Below are positions 6,017 through 8,698 of a stretch of DNA of 8,698 bases, piece after piece. The notes beneath the pieces were generated by a model, which had not been told where the DNA came from, searched no databases, and worked only from the letters and a program-made list of their open reading frames with translations. Each line of letters opens with the position of its first letter. The first letter of the stretch is position 1. The translations under genes and the position numbers were made by a program. Location: assembly GCA_020059425.1 (NCBI GenBank), contig JAGVCD010000092.1, positions 1-8,698 on the forward strand, read 5' to 3'. This stretch comes from Chamaesiphon sp. GTDB lineage: Bacteria > Cyanobacteriota > Cyanobacteriia > Cyanobacteriales > Chamaesiphonaceae.

Positions 6017-7270
6017 ATGCTGACAGCCCAAGATAAAATTACTCCATCAACTAATCATCTCCAAGATTTTTTGCGTCAACTGCAACGGGTGAAAAATAAT
6101 TTTTTTACGGGCAGTTTAATTGTTCATTTGCATAATAATAGTAGTTGCTTAGTATTTAACTTTTATTTAGGTCGGCTAAGCTGGAGCGGTCGTAGCTTCG
6201 GGCAATTTGATAGTTGGCGGCGACATTTAGGGGCGATCTCTACGCAGGTTTCTGGAGTGGAAATAAATGCATTGGCCGCTGTTTACCAGCCTGAATTGGT
6301 ATCATCAACTTTGATTAATTTGTTGGCAAAACAAAAAATAAATCGGAGGCAATTACAGGAAGTTATTGCTAGTATTTTTGAAGAAAATTTATTTGATGCT
6401 ATTCAATTTGCTTGTGTCGGTGACGCTCCTTTTCACTATGAGTGGATTTCTAGCAGTGAAAAAGTTAAAGCTTTAGCTCCGACTTTGCCTTTATTATCGA
6501 TTAAGTCACATGTCAAAAGTGCCTTTGAAAAATGGTTACTATGGCAAGGGCGCGGTTTTGCCACCGTTTATACTAATTTACCAATTCAGATTATTGATTT
6601 GGAACACACTGCCGAGTTAACCCTAACGGAAAGACAGCAAAAGTTGTTACCGTTTTTATTGGAAGGAACCAATCTTCGCACTCTAGCAAATTCCTTGCGT
6701 CAACCAGCTCACAGTTTGGCGGAAACTTTGCTACCTTTAATTAAAAATGACGTAGTTAATCTTGTTCCGCCGACAGCTATAAATGCTGAAATATCTAGCA
6801 ATCTTTCCAACTCGCTAGATGCCTCTGATTTTTTGGAAGATCACAATTTCACCTCTCTATTTCCGCCCACGGTGGTGAAAATAGATAATTGTGAGACGAA
6901 AAAATCATTAATTTTTTGTATCGATGATAGCGAAGGAGTCTATCATCGCTTGCATGATATTTTGATTCCTCATGGATATCAGATTATGGGGATTCAAGAT
7001 TCTACCCAAGCCATTCCTGCTTTAATTAAAGCGAAACCAGATCTGATTTTTCTGGATTTGATTATGCCGATCGCTAATGGCTATGAAATCTGTGCCCAAA
7101 TTCGACGAACTCCTTCGCTTGCTAAGGTGCCAGTAATTATTCTGACGGGCAAGGATGGCTTGATTGATAAATTTCGGGCGAAAATGGTAGGTTCCAATGA
7201 CTTTATTACCAAGCCGATTAATCCTGAAGCTGTGTTGAAAACATTGTTTTTTTATTTGCCGGTCAAGTAA
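6017..7270 (+). CDS. PatA-type response regulator 1 (PATAN/DUF4388 plus C-terminal receiver)
   Basis: A 417-residue cytoplasmic signalling protein with the cyanobacterial PatA architecture. The N-terminal PATAN-like domain (about 13-145) shows FTGSLIVHL (30-38) and the LGRLSW...WRRHL pattern (51-71). A helical, winged-helix-like middle (about 200-250, LTERQQKLLPFLLEGTNLRT) precedes a polar linker (255-295). The receiver domain (298-417) has the acidic pair Asp303-Asp304 (CIDDS), phosphoacceptor Asp347 (FLDLIMP), Thr377 (ILTGKD) and Lys399 (TKP), so it should be phosphorylated by a histidine kinase. There is no DNA-binding output domain after the receiver. Relatives include PatA, PixG/TaxP1 and PilG of cyanobacteria. 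ATG at 6017 follows GGAA by 6 bases. The gene is AT-rich and almost free of CGATCG sites (one, in the receiver), unlike the second PatA gene. It lies 137 bases before that gene. Confidence 0.9.
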   Translation: MLTAQDKITPSTNHLQDFLRQLQRVKNNFFTGSLIVHLHNNSSCLVFNFYLGRLSWSGRSFGQFDSWRRHLGAISTQVSGVEINALAAVYQPELVSSTLINLLAKQKINRRQLQEVIASIFEENLFDAIQFACVGDAPFHYEWISSSEKVKALAPTLPLLSIKSHVKSAFEKWLLWQGRGFATVYTNLPIQIIDLEHTAELTLTERQQKLLPFLLEGTNLRTLANSLRQPAHSLAETLLPLIKNDVVNLVPPTAINAEISSNLSNSLDASDFLEDHNFTSLFPPTVVKIDNCETKKSLIFCIDDSEGVYHRLHDILIPHGYQIMGIQDSTQAIPALIKAKPDLIFLDLIMPIANGYEICAQIRRTPSLAKVPVIILTGKDGLIDKFRAKMVGSNDFITKPINPEAVLKTLFFYLPVK

Positions 7271-7356
7271 ATAAGAGTAGTGGCCAACTTTAGCCTATGT
7301 ATTTTTTGCTAGACTGATAGCTTCTAGGCCACATAAGGGCATGATATATATGATAG

Positions 7357-7383
7357 TTAAGATGATATTCACTACTATATAAT
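7357..7383 (+). promoter_or_regulatory. Possible promoter for second PatA-like gene
   Basis: A perfect -10 hexamer TATAAT lies at 7378-7383, 24 bases before the ATG, in an AT-rich stretch; TTAAGA at 7357-7362 is a weak -35 candidate with a short 15-base spacing. Initiation would leave a leader of roughly 18 bases that still contains the GGAG at 7396-7399. It would let the second PatA gene and the downstream receiver be expressed separately from the first. Prediction by eye only. Confidence 0.35.
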
Positions 7384-7407
7384 TAGGTAATTGCTGGAGC
7401 TTACTCT

Positions 7408-8625
7408 ATGAGTGCAGGTTCGACTGAAATCGCAAATAAGGTAGGGGTAGATCTTAAAGGGGTTATTGGTGAAATTCAGCGACTGCGTGTAGCTGGTTTC
7501 ACTGGTAAATTACTCATTGAATCTATAGATAATAATTTTTGCTTTGCATTAGTATTTCGTTTGGGACGATTAACTTGGCTGAGTAGCAATGCAGATCCGT
7601 CCAAATACTGGCGACGACAATTAATAAAATATCAATCAGATTTACCCCGAGATTGGTTAAATATAGTTTCAGATATACAAGATCCGTGGGCAAGTGCTAC
7701 GGAGCTAGCCGATTCTATGATTGAAGGGGCGATCGATCGCCAGCAATTAACCGCCGCTCTGACAGCCGTAGCGATCGAGGTTTTCTTCGATCTGATTCAG
7801 TTGAGTAAGCTCCTCAACACTCCGTTTGTGTGTACTAGTTCCACCAATAGTGAGCAAGAGCAAAATGGTGAGGATACTGAAGACCAGGACGGTAGTCGAT
7901 CGATTGTTTTCCTGCCCATGATCGAAGTTGAGTTATTGCTCAAAACAGCTATTCAAAACTGGCAAGAATGGCAATCGGTTCACTCGGCGGCCTTCTCTCC
8001 TAATCTTTTTCCGGTAGTGCAAAAACCAGAACTGATTGCCGCTTGGCCGGAAGGCATTAAAAAGGCCATTTTGATTTCGATCGATGGTTCCGAAACAATT
8101 CGAGATATTGCTAGTCGGCATGGTCAACCACTGCTTGGACTATCCACTGCTTTGATCCAGTTGTTACAAGATGGAACTATTGCGCTATTCAAGTTTCCGA
8201 GGTCACCTCAATCGACAGTACCTACTGTCTCGACAGTAGCCAAAAAAGGGGTGACTATTGCCTGTATTGACGACAGTCCGCTGGTCTATCAGAGCCTCAA
8301 GAAAATTTTGGAGGAGAATGGCTACGACTGTTACGGCATCCAAGAGCCCTTAACAATCATGCCAAAATTAATTAGAAATAAGCCAGATTTTATTTTTCTG
8401 GATTTGCTGATGCCGATCGTCAATGGCTATGAAGTCTGCGGCCAAATTCGCAAAACTCCTAGTCTCAAAGACATTCCAGTCGTGATCTTAACGGGTAAAG
8501 ATGGTTTGGTCGATCGGATGCGATCAAAGTTGGTGGGTTCCACGGATTTTATGTCCAAGCCAGTATCTAGTGAAAGTGTATTAAAAATGTTGGAAAAATA
8601 TTTACCTATTAGGAGTCAATCATGA
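7408..8625 (+). CDS. PatA-type response regulator 2 (PATAN/DUF4388 plus C-terminal receiver)
   Basis: A 405-residue paralogue of the preceding gene with the same plan. The PATAN-like domain (about 14-142) shows FTGKLLIES (31-39) and the LGRLTW...YWRRQL pattern (52-72). An acidic insert (about 144-163, rich in Glu, Asp, Gln) interrupts the middle region and is absent from the first copy. A winged-helix-like segment follows (about 213-262). The receiver (282-405) has Asp288-Asp289 (CIDDS), phosphoacceptor Asp332 (FLDLLMP), Thr362 and Lys384 (SKP), all intact. Receiver identity to copy 1 is high (VILTGKDGL and NGYE blocks), while the N-terminal halves have clearly diverged. ATG at 7408 is supported by TGGAG (7395-7399), 8 bases upstream. 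The stop overlaps the next start as ATGA, so this copy is translationally coupled to the PilH/PixH-like receiver. Expected role: output regulator in pilus motility or phototaxis, by analogy with PixG and PilG. Confidence 0.92.
   Translation: MSAGSTEIANKVGVDLKGVIGEIQRLRVAGFTGKLLIESIDNNFCFALVFRLGRLTWLSSNADPSKYWRRQLIKYQSDLPRDWLNIVSDIQDPWASATELADSMIEGAIDRQQLTAALTAVAIEVFFDLIQLSKLLNTPFVCTSSTNSEQEQNGEDTEDQDGSRSIVFLPMIEVELLLKTAIQNWQEWQSVHSAAFSPNLFPVVQKPELIAAWPEGIKKAILISIDGSETIRDIASRHGQPLLGLSTALIQLLQDGTIALFKFPRSPQSTVPTVSTVAKKGVTIACIDDSPLVYQSLKKILEENGYDCYGIQEPLTIMPKLIRNKPDFIFLDLLMPIVNGYEVCGQIRKTPSLKDIPVVILTGKDGLVDRMRSKLVGSTDFMSKPVSSESVLKMLEKYLPIRSQS
8611..8615 (+). promoter_or_regulatory. Ribosome binding site AGGAG of the PilH/PixH-like gene
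   Basis: AGGAG lies within the last codons of PatA copy 2, six bases before the ATG at 8622. It is the strongest ribosome binding site in the window and confirms the overlapping start. Confidence 0.7.
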
Positions 8626-8698
8626 GTCAGGTTTTGATCGTTGAAGATAGTAAAACTGAGATGGAAAAACTCAAGCGCTGTCTAGAAAAAGGTGGCTA
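8622..8698 (+). CDS. PilH/PixH-like CheY-type receiver, N-terminal 25 codons (runs off right edge)
   Basis: The ATG overlaps the upstream stop by four bases (ATGA). The visible protein starts MSQVLIVEDSKTEMEKLKRC, which is the first beta strand of a receiver domain, with the acidic pair Glu8-Asp9 that binds magnesium, followed by helix 1. The phosphoacceptor lies beyond the window. A short stand-alone receiver directly after a PatA-type gene matches slr1042 (pilH) after slr1041 and pixH after pixG in Synechocystis, so a CheY-like protein of about 120 residues is expected, then CheW, MCP and CheA genes. Only the receiver-type N-terminus is seen; the specific family rests on gene order. Confidence 0.8.
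   Translation, partial: MSQVLIVEDSKTEMEKLKRCLEKGG

Noticed and set aside
7280..7332. Inverted repeat GTGGCC ... GGCCAC between the PatA genes, with a T-run inside, as terminator
   Set aside because: Six-base arms with a 41-base loop and the T-run inside the loop do not make a Rho-independent terminator.
7933..8127. 64-codon minus-strand open frame inside PatA copy 2
   Set aside because: Antisense shadow of a well-supported gene.
1..8698. CRISPR array, transposase, tRNA, rRNA or phage genes
   Set aside because: Nothing of this kind was seen; spacers are short and coding regions are explained by core and signalling genes.

Overview
The window looks like chromosomal DNA of a cyanobacterium. 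The main reasons are: (i) the hexamer CGATCG, core of the cyanobacterial HIP1 repeat, occurs about 25 times by eye against about 2 expected by chance; (ii) two PatA-type response regulators (PATAN/DUF4388 domain plus receiver), an architecture best known from cyanobacteria, sit next to a PilH/PixH-like receiver; (iii) the housekeeping genes match cyanobacterial versions in length and motifs. No species is claimed. No mobile element, CRISPR array, tRNA or rRNA was seen, and coding density is high (longest gene-free stretch about 178 bases).

Layout. Positions 1-2713 form a tight minus-strand cluster that reads right to left: a DUF151 bifunctional-nuclease family protein, an aldo/keto reductase with a C-terminal ferredoxin-like domain, a solo ABC ATPase of the energy-coupling-factor (CbiO/EcfA) type, and the 16S rRNA methyltransferase gene rsmG, cut off by the window edge. 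Gaps are 1, about 49 and 3 bases, so this is probably one operon. A 178-base divergent spacer separates it from riboflavin synthase (plus strand), followed after about 150 bases by cinA (plus). cinA converges, with only 8 bases between stop codons, on a minus-strand gene of the 3-hydroxyisobutyrate dehydrogenase/glyoxylate-succinic semialdehyde reductase family.

From 6017 to the right edge the plus strand carries a signalling cluster: two tandem PatA-like response regulators and the first 25 codons of a PilH/PixH-like receiver, whose start overlaps the second PatA stop by four bases (ATGA). In known cyanobacterial loci (pix/tax1 and pil-chp of Synechocystis) this PatA-CheY order continues into CheW, an MCP and a CheA-like kinase for twitching motility and phototaxis. 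A complete locus should therefore lie just beyond the window. That is inference from family context.

Points most worth a second look: the doubled PatA gene and a short patch of unusually high codon-level identity between the two receiver domains (possible gene conversion); the TTG start of the aldo/keto reductase, placed one base after the upstream stop; an 18-bp tandem repeat in the ATPase leader; and the hairpin/mini-ORF leader of the dehydrogenase. I found no clearly new system. The window reads as ordinary cyanobacterial core genes beside the front end of a chemotaxis-type operon.
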